Shown here piece after piece: positions 39,945-51,930 of a DNA stretch of 64,000 nucleotides. This DNA comes from Nematostella vectensis (lineage: Eukaryota > Cnidaria > Anthozoa > Actiniaria > Edwardsiidae): NCBI RefSeq assembly GCF_932526225.1, contig NC_064047.1:4401501-4465500 (forward strand). The letters run 5' to 3'. The position numbers and the translations under genes were made by a program. A model generated the notes under the pieces. That model was not told the DNA's origin. It did no database searches and saw only the letters and a list, made by a program, of their open reading frames with translations. How positions within the stretch are numbered: the stretch's first letter is position 1; each line of letters starts with the position of its first letter.

Positions 39945-41330
39945 ACACAAGACACACCAAGTGAGCCGTGGGGTGTCTCTTCTCGGTGGAGATGAAATCC
40001 CAGAAGCACAGCCTAGCCCTGGCGTTTCTATCGGGTTTCCTGTGAAAGAGATTGGAAGTGCGAGCTGGCCCTCTAGGAGATTGTTGTAAGTGTGAACTTT
40101 TCCCCGCCCGTCTTCACATTTCTGAAATCAGGAATGGCAGGGCGAACAAAAAAAAAAAAAAAAAACGATGAAAACAACTTTTTATTCTTTATTTAAAAAT
40201 ATTGTAAATACCAAAAATGTTGTAAACGATTAGCTGTTGTACTATAAAATCTTATAAAAGCTACTAGATAAACATGTGTTTTGTTTTCTGTGTGCTGATT
40301 GGCTGATTTGCTTATATACCTCCAATTGGTGAACTACAGATATATGTTTTCGCGCGCGTACCCAGGATTGTCGTACCCTTAGTTTTCGCGCTGTCGTCGT
40401 CTTTTATGCGCTTCTTATTTCGCGGCACGCTAATTCTGTTTTGTGTTAGCAACATTTTTCGTTCACAGTGCGCAGATCCCCCCCCCCCCCCCCCCCCCTC
40501 GGCGGCCAAAAAGTGGGTCAATTCTTATTAGGCAATCATCGAATGCTATACTTTTTCCATATGATACCTACGACTGCGCACCCCCTCACTCAAATCCTGG
40601 GTACGCGACTGATTCGCGTTATGGTAAAACAGTTCTCCGATCAAGTGATAGTAGAAATACATGCAGTTGCTGCATTGTTAGCCACGTGCAGTGGAGGCAG
40701 TTCGGAATATTTGATTGGCACAAATGGTAGCTCTTTGGCCGTAAGGGTCGTAAAGCGGACGGTCTATATTTCTACCAAATGCAGGATATGGATTTGTCAA
40801 ATGATAATCCATGAAGGCCATCAATGTTTGGCTCTCGAATCACTGTGTTTATGTATCACACTTATTTTTTGGCGAGTGAGAAGTAGCCGAAAGCTTCTTT
40901 CGGCCGTAGAACTCTCATAACGGGACTCTTCGGATACTCGCTGTTGGATTGATTTCTAAGTCCCTTCTTGTAAATAATATGAAATTGCCTCATCGCATAA
41001 AAGGGATGTTGAATACAATCGAGTCCCAAATAGCCCGTATGCGAGTTCTAGCCAGATTGAGAATTTGGAAAAATATTCAGGGGCGAATCTAGGGATGGGC
41101 CGAGTGCCCCCCCTTTATTTTCAGATATTTGGCATGATAATTAAATAACAAGAAATAAAATGAAATCCAAAAAAAAACAATGAACCTGTTTTCTCTTTCT
41201 TGAAACCCTTGCTTCGCCCCCCCCCCCTCCCCCTCCCTTTCTAAAACTCCTGGATCCTTCCCTGATATTTGTCGTAGAAAATAACCCCATGAAGCAATGC
41301 ATCGTGGGCAGGTAGAGTAAGCTCCTTTGT
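39945..41330. other. Intergenic between TEX9-like gene and receptor 1
   Basis: Holds the TEX9 3' UTR, the dispersed CATATGATACCTACGACTGC element with a long C-run (40480-40615), and a CAGGGGCGAATCTAGGGATG element starting at 41079. The latter resembles one in receptor 1 intron sequence at 43430-43565. No exon seen. Confidence 0.45.
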
Positions 41331-41338
41331 TTTTCAGG

Positions 41339-41640
41339 AGAGTCTCATGTTTGGTACAGTATAATGCAATATACAACTTATGTTTGGCTCAGTATAACTC
41401 AATATAACACTCATGTTTGGTTCAGTATTTAGTAAATAAACCCCTTCTGGCGGCTGTGATATCGGCGGATAATGTCCAAGAATGAGAAATGGTACGAAAA
41501 ATAAACAGTTGGCCGAGAAGCGAAGCTTCGCAATTCATCACTTGGATATAAAACCCAATATACAACTCATGTTTGGTACAGTATAACCCAATATACCACT
41601 CAAGTTTGGTACAGTATAGCCCAATATACCACGTTGAAAA
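41339..41640 (-). repeat. 33-bp tandem copies of the receptor 1 terminal coding segment
   Basis: The true terminal codons of the receptor (VVYWAILYQT and TGA) occupy 41600-41632 on the - strand. On the + strand the same phrase (CATGTTTGGTACAGTATAAC) recurs at about 41346, 41381, 41412 and 41568, at about 33-35 bp apart in two clusters. Copies are partial and diverged. Confidence 0.75.
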
Positions 41641-42142
41641 TCCCGAACGCCACCGGGAACATGATCCGCGTGTAGCTCTCCAGTTTATCCGCGTTGAACC
41701 TCAAATATGTGTCCTTCACCCGTCTAACTTTGACGGACGCGCCCCTTTTTACCACCTGGCACTGCGAGGGCTGGACTGCCATGGACTCGGTAGACGTCGT
41801 GGGGAGCGCGCTACCATTCGCCAAGTGATTACAGTCGACGACGGCTTGGTCTATCTGCTTATTGAAAGATATCGCATAAGCAGCCTCTTTTTGACTCTCC
41901 TGGAGGGTAAGGTATAAAGAATGAGTTGAGCAAAGGGGTGGATAGACGCATGGTTTCGTAGTCTATGGAACCCTATGCTAACTAGATGTTGATCTCGTAG
42001 TGAATTATGAAAAGTGATGGTGACAAATGCTGATGGTGCTTGTTATGGTAATAATAGGATGCTGGTGCTAATGTTGATGGAAATAATTTATTTAATAATA
42101 AATTATTATTATTATTATCGTATGTCCATGATATTATTAGTA

Positions 42143-42226
<84 letters not shown>

Positions 42227-42230
42227 GTGG

Positions 42231-42270
<40 letters not shown>

Positions 42271-45200
42271 AAGGAGGAGGATGGTGATGATGATAAAATA
42301 TGTGAATAAGTGCCGGTAATAAAAATTACGATTGTGATGCTGATATTTTGATAAAAATGATGATGATGATAACGATGATGATGATTATTGTTATCAAGGC
42401 TGCGAGGTGACGATGATGACGATGATGAGGATCCTACCTTCTTAGCCTCCTGTTTCTCACAATAAGTCATTCCACAATGCACCAGAGAAAACTCCAACAG
42501 GCTTGTGAACACGAACACATAGCAGCTGATAATATACACGTCCAGAGCTGTAGCATAGGATACGCTCGGACCCTCCCCTCCGTGCAGGAAGCTCCCCATG
42601 GCAAGGATAGTGATGACACCCAGGGAGACTCGAGCCGGAACGGAACGGGGGTCAATCCAGAAGGAGATCCAGCTTAGGAAGACCACAAGGCCTGCGGGGA
42701 GGTAGTATCCATACACGTAGTACATCAGGCGACGTTTCAGTTCTATGGTAGCTATGGGCTCAGAGAAAACGCCTGGGGAAGTAACGAAGAAGTTCAGTTT
42801 GGTTAGGAAGAGGGGTTGGGAACAACGTCATATAAAAACAACAGCCTTCTTCGCAGGCATCGCTTTTGCCCAAAAAGCAGTATAAGAAAAACACATGGCC
42901 GTTAGGGAATCGTAAGCGCGAGGAGCCTGGAACGAGTAACGAAGTCACGAGTTTCTATATATTTTCAACGTTTGGTATTATCCCCTCCCCTGTTATTTTA
43001 GCAAGTGAATCTGTTCACCACAGGCAGTCCGAGTAGCTATTTCCATCCATCTCGGCTTTTCTAACTTTTAAAGACACCTTCGGAGGAGGCTTTAAAAAAG
43101 ACGGTTTTCTACCGTTATGGTGGCAACGCTTCACGCCTTGAAAAGGAGAAATTGAAGAAGAAGTTTATTTTGATAATTGATCCTACCCGTATTGTACACG
43201 CCTTTAAAGTCGCGACTCGTCACGTCTGTAATCGAGTACTGAGAGATCTCTACTTCGTCTGAGATGATCAAGCCCTTTCCTCCCCGCCAGCGAATGACGA
43301 TATCATCCTCGGTATGCCCATCTGTAAGACACAAACTGTTAGTATAATACAAGACTCGTGGTGTTGCCATGCGCCGCGCGCTATCGTGGTCACCTTGACA
43401 GCTTTGTGAAGGAAGTGGATACGTATCAGGGGCGGATCTAGGGATGGTCCGAGCGCCCCCCCCCCCCCCCCCTCCTCTTTCAGGCTTACAAAAATAAGAC
43501 ATTTAAGGAAATCCACGGAAAAACATTGAATCCCCCTTTTTTTGGAAACTTCTGGATCCGCCAGTAAGAAACACAATTCGTAGCGGGCTTATCAAAACTC
43601 GCTCTACTGACATTCTATCGGCAAAATTGAAATAAAGGAAGACTTAAACACAATATTACATGGTTTAAAGTTTTATTATTCACGATAAAGTATTTTTCGC
43701 TAACATATAAATTCCCTTATACATTCCTGCACTGACATAGCTATGGGCTGCCTGTGAGCCAACCGGCATGGCAAAGAAAGGTTTGAGTGCAAATCAGAAA
43801 AGGCTGGAGTCCTTTTAGCTATGAGGTTCGTGGTAATTGGAGCAAATTATTTTCGAATGCTTATTGGCTAATTTTTTTTTCGCAGTGGTCACGGTAGCGC
43901 GCGTCGCATTGAAGCTCTACTTTCTCATCACGTAACACCAGAACTTGTCTTGTAAAAGAACATATAATGGATGCGTAGATGTTACGGATTCTACATGACC
44001 ACTAATAAAAAAATTGATTATATATATGATGACGGTTGTTTTGACTAATAAAATGGAAAGATTATTGATAGATAATGACAGTGACCAATGCCATCATGAG
44101 TATCCCCTAATATATTATTATAATATAGTGGCTATAGAACGTCGCGTACGTCGCGGGTAATACTCACAGCTTCCGGTCTGGAAATGGCATTTTTGGACGT
44201 CCATTGGGAAGCGTCTGAAATTCATCTGGCAGCTGAGAGTTGTAGTGATTCTAAACGAGAAAAAAATATCAAATGCATGACCATAACTAGAACATTTTGC
44301 ATGAGGGGGCGGGGGAGGATCAATCCTTAGCCTAAGATTGTCGCGTAAGAAACGGTTTCCTTGTCAGCCGAATCTTACGGGCAAGTTTCGGCTAGCTCTT
44401 CGGCGTTGGTTCGTGTTCTATGAGGCAGTTTTGCAACGTCATTGACACTTTGCCCGGTTATCTAGGCATAAACTGTTTGAGTACATTACAAACGACGTGT
44501 CGCATAACCAAACAAAGCATATTATTCATAGTGAATCTGAAGAGGATTTCGTGTCTTAGGGGTGTTCTTCCCTGCCCTTGGTTATGAGCTATATGTACCT
44601 GGAGCTTAGGAGGATATTCCCGTCAGGGGAGATGCCGTACATAACATTGTCTGAGGGCACCTCGTGGAAGCGCGCTTCCTTGCTGTTCTTGATGAACACA
44701 TCCGGTCTCCAAGTGTTTTTTAGGAGGACTGGGTTTAGGATCAGCCGCTGACCACTGCCCTTCCCAGCTTGCGGTAGATAGCAAAGTCTTTCTTCCCTCC
44801 ATCTTTGACGAAAAAATATGTCTACCGAGAATTCCTTCAGGTAATAATAGAACAAAGATAACACATTAGTTATTTAAAGTATCGAAACAAGCCACACGAG
44901 CCTTTAAAACGTTTTAAATCTAAACCTTAATGGCAGGTTTAAAGCAGACATGACTTGCGCAGTGACTTGCGATAAATGAACTAAAAAGTAAGGTTATGGA
45001 TAAATGATAATGAAAAACCCTAACGGTAGCACGTCATCAACGAACGAAAATGACGCTTTTTCCTTCTGTAGCTCAGTAGGCATCGCCTCGCTCAGCCGAT
45101 CACAAAACAAGGAAGCTAGCGAACACTTTGCAGCTACTCCCATAATGTACAAACAGCGATAGTATTGGACAGCAAAGCTAGCATCATTGTCACAAGGCTT

Positions 45201-46299
45201 TATGTTTGTGGAAATATTAAGGAGTTTCAATGCGTCAGTTAGACCTACCATTTTTTTCTCATCTATCGCTCCGATTGAGGCGACATACGCCTCCACGTCT
45301 ACAATTACCGGTCCCCCTGTGGATACAAATGAACCCCGGTTACATAGTGTTTGTCGAGGATTGATAAACTGAGTTGAAGTCACTCATTATATACACCTAT
45401 TTCAAAAAACGGCAAACGGCAAATGGCACGACCGAAAGGACCCATGGATCCCAAAATATTTGTTCCAAATTTAGAAAATATAAAAAAACATACGACTCTC
45501 CATTTAATGTTATTAATATATAGCTCTAACATCGCTTTAGTTTATTTATTACCTTTATTTTTACAAATAATTACTACCAATAAACACCTTTCGGTCGTAG
45601 AAATGCCATTTGGCAATTGCCATTCGCCATTCACGCTGACAACGTTTATTGAAATACAGCAGCACAGCTTCTAAAACAGCACAGCTGGCCCATTTCAGTT
45701 ACACGCGGTCAAAGTATATGAGACATTGATTCACAAAACATAAACTCCATGTTTGTATATACGCCAAATGGGAAAGTTTGACATTCTTTAATTATTTTTT
45801 TAGCTCCGTATCTTCAATCACCTGTTACATTTGGTCTGACCATATTGTCAATAAGAGTGGGGGGGGGGGGGGAGGTGAGGTAAGGATTCGCATCTTCAAT
45901 CACCTGGAACATTTGGCCTGACCGTGCTGTTATGCGAGGGTGGGGTGGTTGGGGAGGGATTCGCATCTTCTCTCACCTGTAACATTTGGCCTGACCGTGT
46001 TGTTATGTGAGGGTGGGGTGGTTGGGGAGGTATTCGCATCTTCTCTCACCTGTAACATTTGGCCTGACCGTATTGTCGTATTGGCCGCTCTTGATCCATT
46101 TGATGAGTTCTTGTGCTGTTCGGTTGCATGAGTAACACCTGATGGGAAAAAGTGAAAGGTCTTTACAGGTCCAGCGTCATCATAGCTCGTGTGACACTCG
46201 CTACAGTATCTACTATGCAACACGTCTTTAGTCTCATTTCAGGCCCGAAGGCTGAGGGAGGGCAGTGGGTGCTCTTGTTTTTGAATGAGCATTATAAAA

Positions 46300-46364
<65 letters not shown>

Positions 46365-49321
46365 GAAGGAAGGAAGGAAGGAAGGAAGGAAGGAAGGAAG
46401 GAAGGAAGGAAGGAAGGAAGGAAGGAAGGAAGGAAGGAAGGAAGGAAGGAAGGAAGGAAGGAAGAAAACTAACGCTTCTGATTACTTAAGCCAAGGCGAG
46501 TGCCATTTAGCTGGAAGCCGTGCCTCTCTTGACCACACTAAAAGTTTTATATTTGGACTTTCCATGGGGGCCAGAAATATACCCCACAAGCCAAATCCCG
46601 GCCAACGGGATTTGAATTTGGGAAAATCAGATAAAAGAGATGGTTGTCTATGGTTGTCTAAAGTTCTATCATGAAAATGGTAAAACTTTCGATAAACTTA
46701 CTAGATTTGTAGATAAATGAAAAGGGTAGTTGTATCAAAAACGGAAAAGCGCGATAAGCAGATAAGGCTAAAAAAATCCACGAAGGTCCCTTCCTTTATT
46801 TATCACGCACCATCTCGATTCACCATAATGTCATGAGATTGTTTTTGGCATCTATCGGTCTACGTGGTTTACGCGTTGTTTTCAGCTAATTTCGCGTATA
46901 AACACTGGTGACGAGTCGCATTGTTTAACAGGTAAATTCAACCCCAGCTAATTATTACTACATCTCCTCGTTTCTCCATAATTAATCAGCGAAACCAAAG
47001 ATACAATAAATACTATTGCAGTCAGCTCACAATGAAAAGAACAGAGGACAACAAGACGCCTTCAAACTTCTTCTTTTTAAAGCATCCCTACACTTCCCTC
47101 CTTTTCACGTCTCCTTCAATCGCCATTTCGTAAACCCAGGAAAACACAAGTATGAGAAAGCATTTATTTCAAGAAAGCTAATAAATTGCGATGTCTGCGA
47201 ATATGGTAAATACCATGCTTTTAGATTGTTATTTGGAAAAGGAAGGATGAGTAAAAGTAGGATTAGTTTGCCTGCACGTAGGGTATTGCGGTTAGCCTCT
47301 GCCCGCGGGGAAAATAATCCCAGTTGTACCCCGATACCTTCCGCTGCATGACATCTGTTACGAGCATATTGCCGGTGTAACCGCGCGCGCCACACTGTGA
47401 CATGCAGGTGATGAAATAAAAGACATAAAGTAGACTTTGTAGTGAAATACAAGGTGATTAAATTAAATTTATAAAGTAAAGTTCGCAGGTTCTCGTTCAT
47501 GGTAACAAATTAAGGAATCCTACTCGTCTGGAACTTCCGTTTTGGTTTTATTTGAATATAAAGATATATTATGACTATGAATTATTTGTACCCATGGTAC
47601 CAGAGGCTCCTAGCTTCACTACAAAAGGCAAAGACTTAGCGGCCCATTGGTAGCGAGGCTTGGAGCCTCTGGTACTAAGGGTTAAAGCTGCATTGTCACC
47701 AGTATATTTCCGGAGGTCCGACGGAAACCTCAACCGTTAAAAGACAAAAGATTCTATTAAAATCCGAGATATTTATGAGGCCATCCGCTGTAAATTATCA
47801 ATCACATCCTCAAAGAAACTTCCAATAGACACACTGCTTTCAATATTTTGAAATATTTTTTGCTTTTACCGTTGAAAATCATCGGATATTATCGACCGGA
47901 AGTAAACTGGTGACAATGCGGCTTCAATTACTTGATGCTATGGAATAGAATAGGGCCATATTTATTGAAGATTGCATTGACTTTCACGATGATTCAAGGG
48001 GTCTCACTTGTTCCAATTGCATTTATTGTTGCTGCACTGAAAGATTCGAAACACAATAAAAAAACCCAGTGTCTTCTGACCCTAACTTAGATCCTTTGCA
48101 CAACCGGACCGTAGCAAGGGGTGGGGCACTGGGGGCACGTGCCCCAAAAATATTTTCAAAAATTATAAGGAAATGCCGTTGCTGTGACTCTAAAATACCC
48201 ACTATTGTTGATGTATCACTAGCATTGACTTTATACGTTATATCTAACTTTAATCTACACTCTTTGATGAAGTTCTCAGCTTTGTTTTTCCTCCCATTTC
48301 CAAAATATAAAAAGCATCAACAAACAACAGATACATCATTTATACCCCTCTACGCTAAAAAGCCATTTTGACAAACTATCTTTGTCCTAGACTGCCCCAG
48401 AACAGCCCAACTTGAAAAGTGCGGTTTCAGTCCCAGGACGATTTATTATATTATTTTTGAAGCTATTGTGATAAGGATTATTCTTTGGCTGTTAAAGACC
48501 CAGCGGGGGAATTCTGGAAGGTTGTCTGAATATGCGACAGACCTATTTCTTTTTTCATGTTTTTAGAATGGAATGACAAAAGCGCGGTGGGCAAGTTTGT
48601 GAAACAGGATATTATTTGTATTTTCATATTGCCAAGGTCATGCAAAGTTCGAAGAAATTGCTAAGAAATATTTAATCTAGTCTTCATTTCATTCGATGAT
48701 TTCTAATACTGTATGCTCGTTATGGTCTATCAATTCATTGAGTAATTTACCTATTATTTTTTTAGAACTCTGATTTTGAAGTGAATCGAAATATAGAAAA
48801 GTAAAATGACCATATTTTATTGTTTATGGTCGGAAATTAGTTGATGAATTCAATGAGTTGATAATTGTAGTACTAAAAGCATAAAGTTTCCAAGTTCGAA
48901 ATAATCTTTTTTCTTCTTTAAAGCTAAAGCTGAGATTAAATTTATTATTTTAAAAAATAAGATTGAATATCTTTTTAAAGATAGTCCGTTCTTGACTAGA
49001 TATAATTGTTCAGATGCGTAAAGAATCGGTCGAGCGACTTGGAGGGGATTTCCAGCATTTATAGCACAGTTTGCAGAATCCGAATTTCGGTAAAATGCTC
49101 CAAAATGACGTAATAAAAAATAGTATTAGGCAGAAAGAACGAAAATTTCCAATGATTTCTATATTTATTGGAGAATATCATAAAAAAAGTTGAAAACCTG
49201 TCTCGTTGGTGTATGATCGGCGAGAAAGTCAATAACAACATAACAAATAAGATGCTTACCAGCTTTCCCTTAACGTCAGGAACAAAACGACGAAACCAGC
49301 GCAGACCCTTCTTCCAGCCAT
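41600..49321 (-). CDS. Cys-loop ligand-gated ion channel subunit, anion type (receptor 1), 8 exons, complete
   Basis: Pentameric receptor subunit of the GABA-A/glycine-like class. Exons (- strand order): 49321-49260, 46138-46050, 45316-45249, 44834-44599, 44250-44168, 43321-43187, 42772-42438 and 41899-41600. Phases agree throughout, giving 435 aa plus TGA. Residues 1-20 are a signal peptide. The extracellular domain has VEAYVASIGAIDEKKM, EFSVDIFFRQRW, WRPDVFIKNSK and the Cys-loop with Cys159 and Cys173, 13 residues apart. TM1 ends SWISFWID. PAR at 270-272, just before TM2, is the anion-selectivity motif. TM2 and TM3 follow. The TM3-TM4 loop is Ser/Thr/basic and TM4 lies in the last exon (FNVVYWAILY). 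The ligand cannot be told from sequence; GABA, glycine, glutamate or other ligands are possible. It is divergently oriented to receptor 2. Confidence 0.9.
42115..42420. repeat. GAT microsatellite in receptor 1 intron 7
   Basis: Nearly pure (GAT)n from about 42140 to 42270, with looser copies to 42420. It directly follows the donor of exon 7 on the - strand. Read through on the - strand it yields a polyserine extension that is intronic. Confidence 0.9.
43430..43565. mobile_element. Dispersed CAGGGGCGGATCTAGGGATG element
   Basis: Starts CAGGGGCGGATCTAGGGATG and ends CTGGATCCGCCAGT, an imperfect inverted end, with a C-run inside. Related to the element starting at 41079. Confidence 0.55.
45406..45665. 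mobile_element. Inverted-repeat element (GGCAAATGGC ends)
   Basis: The left part has CGGCAAATGGCACGACCGAAAG and the right part has CTTTCGGTCGTAGAAATGCC and GCCATTCGCCATTC, which are inverted relatives. Similar sequence occurs at about 14270 and 15295. No ORF. Confidence 0.5.
45819..46076 (-). repeat. Tandem copies of receptor 1 exon 2 end plus splice donor, 4 copies
   Basis: The true exon 2 ends (- strand) CGGTCAGGCCAAATGTTACAG before GTGAGAGAAGATGCG. Three more copies lie downstream in the intron, with + strand CACCTG at 46047 (true), 45974, 45901 and 45819, spaced 73, 73 and 82 bp. Each copy keeps an exon tail and a usable-looking donor (GTGAGA or GTGATT). Confidence 0.9.
46299..46465. repeat. 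(GAAA)n then (GAAG)n microsatellite
   Basis: A pure GAAA block switches abruptly to a pure GAAG block, in receptor 1 intron 1. The Lys/Glu/Gly-rich ORFs are artefacts. Confidence 0.95.
47596..47675. mobile_element. Short inverted-repeat element (GTACCAGAGGCTCC ends)
   Basis: The left end GGTACCAGAGGCTCCTAGC pairs with the right end GGCTTGGAGCCTCTGGTAC. About 80 bp, in receptor 1 intron 1, directly left of a TTAA MITE. Confidence 0.6.
47692..47928. mobile_element. TTAA-type MITE family (copy 4)
   Basis: Left end TTAAAGCTGCATTGTCACCA; right end GACCGGAAGTAAACTGGTGA then CAATGCGGCTTCAA. Nearly identical inside to 5301-5554, so the two copies are of similar, recent age. Confidence 0.8.
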
Positions 49322-50893
49322 CTCGTTAGCCTCTCTGCGATTTTAAGCTTTATTAACGCTCCCTTTCAGCCGCACTCGAACTCACACCCTCTAATCAAAA
49401 TAAGTGCATTCTAATGAACACACTTGCTTCGCTTGAAGTGAAAATTGGGGCCTGTAATGCCGCTTCAAATAGGAATCTGCATGGAAACCTTTCAATTTTT
49501 ATTCTTGCGGCTCGGGTGACACCACGTAGGGTCTGTTACCGTCCCATTTGTTTCCATGCAATAAATCTGATATTCGTCTTACGAGTTCTTACCACAGAAC
49601 AGGTAAGTCTGAAGTGCATCCGTTATTAAGTGTATATTTTTGTGGCTAAACGTTGAAACCACCCGCCACCGAACCTGTTTATTTTTAATGAGAGGAAAAT
49701 CGCGGGATTTTTGAATATCAATTCAGAGTACGTAACATGCGTACCAGGACTCACCTGATGCGTTGCTTTATTTCGAAACTTTACCGTGTTCCTTAGTAGC
49801 AGTACGTAACCCAGAAGCAGTTGACTTGAAAAAAATGGGGGATCTTTTTTACATCTGCCCTTAACACGTTTTTTTCTTGACCCAGTTTCCTTTTTAGGCC
49901 TTTTAGCTCCCCCCTGTTCTTTCTTCTCAACAAACAATTGCAACAACAACGATAAAAATAGTGGCAATATATCTTATTGTACCACGAAATGAAATATCAA
50001 TTACAATTACTAAGAAAAACTATCTTCTTCTTCTTCTGTTTTTTTTTTTCCTCTTCATTTTCTCCTTCTTTCTTTTTCTTCATCTTAGCTGTTTCTTTAC
50101 TACTACTCTTCTTCTTATGATTGTTGTTGTTTCCTTCTTTTCTTTCTTCTTCCTCCCCCTTTATATTTTTCTCATTTTCTCATTTTTTATTTCGTCTTGT
50201 CTTCTCCTGATTATTACTCCCTCACATTCTAAACAAGTTTTTAAAAAGGAAGGAAAAAGTTAACAAAGGATCTAATTATCATGGGATAGTTTCCTATTAC
50301 AACTTCTCGGTCGCGGGATTCATCGGAACTTCTTGTTTCCGAAATGCTTATCACCCGAATCAAAAGCACCATTTTATTTGTGTACAGATGCCTTACAATT
50401 TATCATATTAATTCACGTATGAGCTGTACGTGTACAAGCATTTTTTACCAATATGATTACGGCTTATCATAATAAACAAACGACAAAAGGCACTTGGTAA
50501 ACAAAAGCCGCTTCAAATTGCGCTGAGGGAGTTGAATAAAGACAGCAATTGTATGCCCTCTCCAATCAAACGCAATTACAATATACATAGCTCAAAAGCT
50601 TCCAGAGCATTATCAAATACCATCACGAGGAATTAGACTGGAGGACTTTGAAAACGATTGAAAAACAGTGTTTTACTTCCTCTAGCGGACTTTGTTTAGG
50701 TCTAAAAGCCATTGGCTGCGTGGAATTGAGTTCTATAACCTCCCAGAGGAGGTCATTGTTAAAAAGAATTTGTTTGCGAATGAAAAACCCACAAACTCGG
50801 GACTTGAACGCTTAATTATTTACGAGGAGCAAGTCTTGAAAGACAACTTGTTTTGTGGAGGAGTTCTGAGCTTCTAGGAACTGTTGGCCCGCA
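49322..50893. other. Intergenic between receptor 1 and the ankyrin gene
   Basis: The left end should carry the receptor 1 promoter. A pyrimidine-rich stretch (CTT/TTC) fills about 50020-50200. I see no exon. Open frames near 50692-50877 precede the ankyrin gene but show no recognisable domain. Confidence 0.4.
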
Positions 50894-51358
50894 ATGAGTG
50901 AAAGAAGACAGCGAAAAATCAGCACTGTCCAACAACCTGGGATTCATCGTTTTCCCGAGGACTTGATCATCCGCGAAACTATTCCCGGTCACGACGCCGC
51001 CAAAGAGCTTGAAGAAATCGCCCATTGTGACTTAAAACTCGACGTAAATTTTCTAAATGAATACGGGCATACTGCTTTGGGGACTTCAGCGTTTGTGGGC
51101 AGTCTTCGTTGCTGTCAGATCTTGATCCATTTAGGAGCAGAAGTGAGTAAGAAGGACAATGATGGCTGGACGGCACTGCACTATGCTCTCGCAAAGGGAT
51201 ATTTAGACATCGCCAAACTGTTGATCATGAATGGTGGAAATTTGTACACTAAGAATTCAGATAATGAGACTGCGCTGGACTTTATTGCCGACTCTGAGCT
51301 AAAGGATTCTTTACTTCAATTCCAGAACAAGTGTTCTATGACCCATACTGAACTCTAA
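50894..51358 (+). CDS. Small ankyrin-repeat protein resembling PPP1R27, single exon
   Basis: A 154-residue protein on one exon. After a basic N-terminus (SERRQRK) comes HRFPEDL, which aligns by position with the VRFPND phosphatase-docking region of PPP1R27. Two clear ankyrin repeats follow: one around GHTALGTSAFVGSLRCCQIL with LIHLGAEV (about residues 57-84), the second DGWTALHYALAKGYLDIAKL with LIMNGGN (about 90-117), then a partial third (NETALDFI). Human PPP1R27, from memory, is also about 154 aa with the same order, and its family regulates protein phosphatase 1. The docking Val appears replaced by His, so PP1 binding is uncertain. No intron is evident, unlike the neighbouring genes; a retrocopy origin is possible. 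It lies between the two divergent receptor genes. Confidence 0.75.
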   Translation: MSERRQRKISTVQQPGIHRFPEDLIIRETIPGHDAAKELEEIAHCDLKLDVNFLNEYGHTALGTSAFVGSLRCCQILIHLGAEVSKKDNDGWTALHYALAKGYLDIAKLLIMNGGNLYTKNSDNETALDFIADSELKDSLLQFQNKCSMTHTEL

Positions 51359-51930
51359 ACCAATGAAATATCATAGTCGCATTTGGTCTTTAATTTTTAA
51401 CTGTCTTGGCACAGAAAAGTCAAGTCCTAATTATCTAAGAATTATCGCTTTGCATATTTCTTCTTTCTTTTTAAAACAAGTGTGCATTGACTTAAATCGA
51501 AATCTAGATTAGTGAAATATCACCGTATAGTAGTAGTAGCATTTGAACTTTAAGCTTTCTGTTTAGAAAAGTTAATTCGAACTCATCTAAAATGATCGCT
51601 TTGTAATTAACTTTTTATTTTCATAGTTCGCATATTAGATGTTAATTTGCGAAAGTATCACAATACATTTTGCAAAGAATCAATCACAGGCGCGTATCCA
51701 GTACTTGCTCCATAACCGCTTAATACTTTTAAAATCTTATCTTACCCTATTTGTTCAACATTATGCTAAAAAACGTTCGTATCGCGAACTGTGCAACGTG
51801 TCGTGGACGTGTGTAAATATCATACTTGGTCATGATATAACCGTTCCTGTTACTTTTACTATAACCGAGACAGGACCGTGTCGGGAGTGTGCGTGACATA
51901 TCATAAAATTACCTGACCGTGCTTTAAGAG
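51359..51930. other. 3' flank of the ankyrin gene
   Basis: Two loosely similar AT-rich blocks (ATATCATAGTCGCATTTG at 51368 and ATATCACCGTATAGTAGTAG at 51516, each followed by AGAAAAGT and ATCGCTTTG phrases) suggest an old 160-bp tandem duplication. No coding sequence seen. Confidence 0.4.

Noticed and set aside
41982..42437. Polyserine C-terminal extension of the TM1-TM3 ORF on the - strand
   Set aside because: It is readthrough of the GAT microsatellite beyond a GTAGGA donor; the TM4 exon at 41899 joins in phase instead.
47016..47351. 111-codon + strand ORF in receptor 1 intron 1
   Set aside because: No domain, no splice logic, and composition like the surrounding non-coding DNA.
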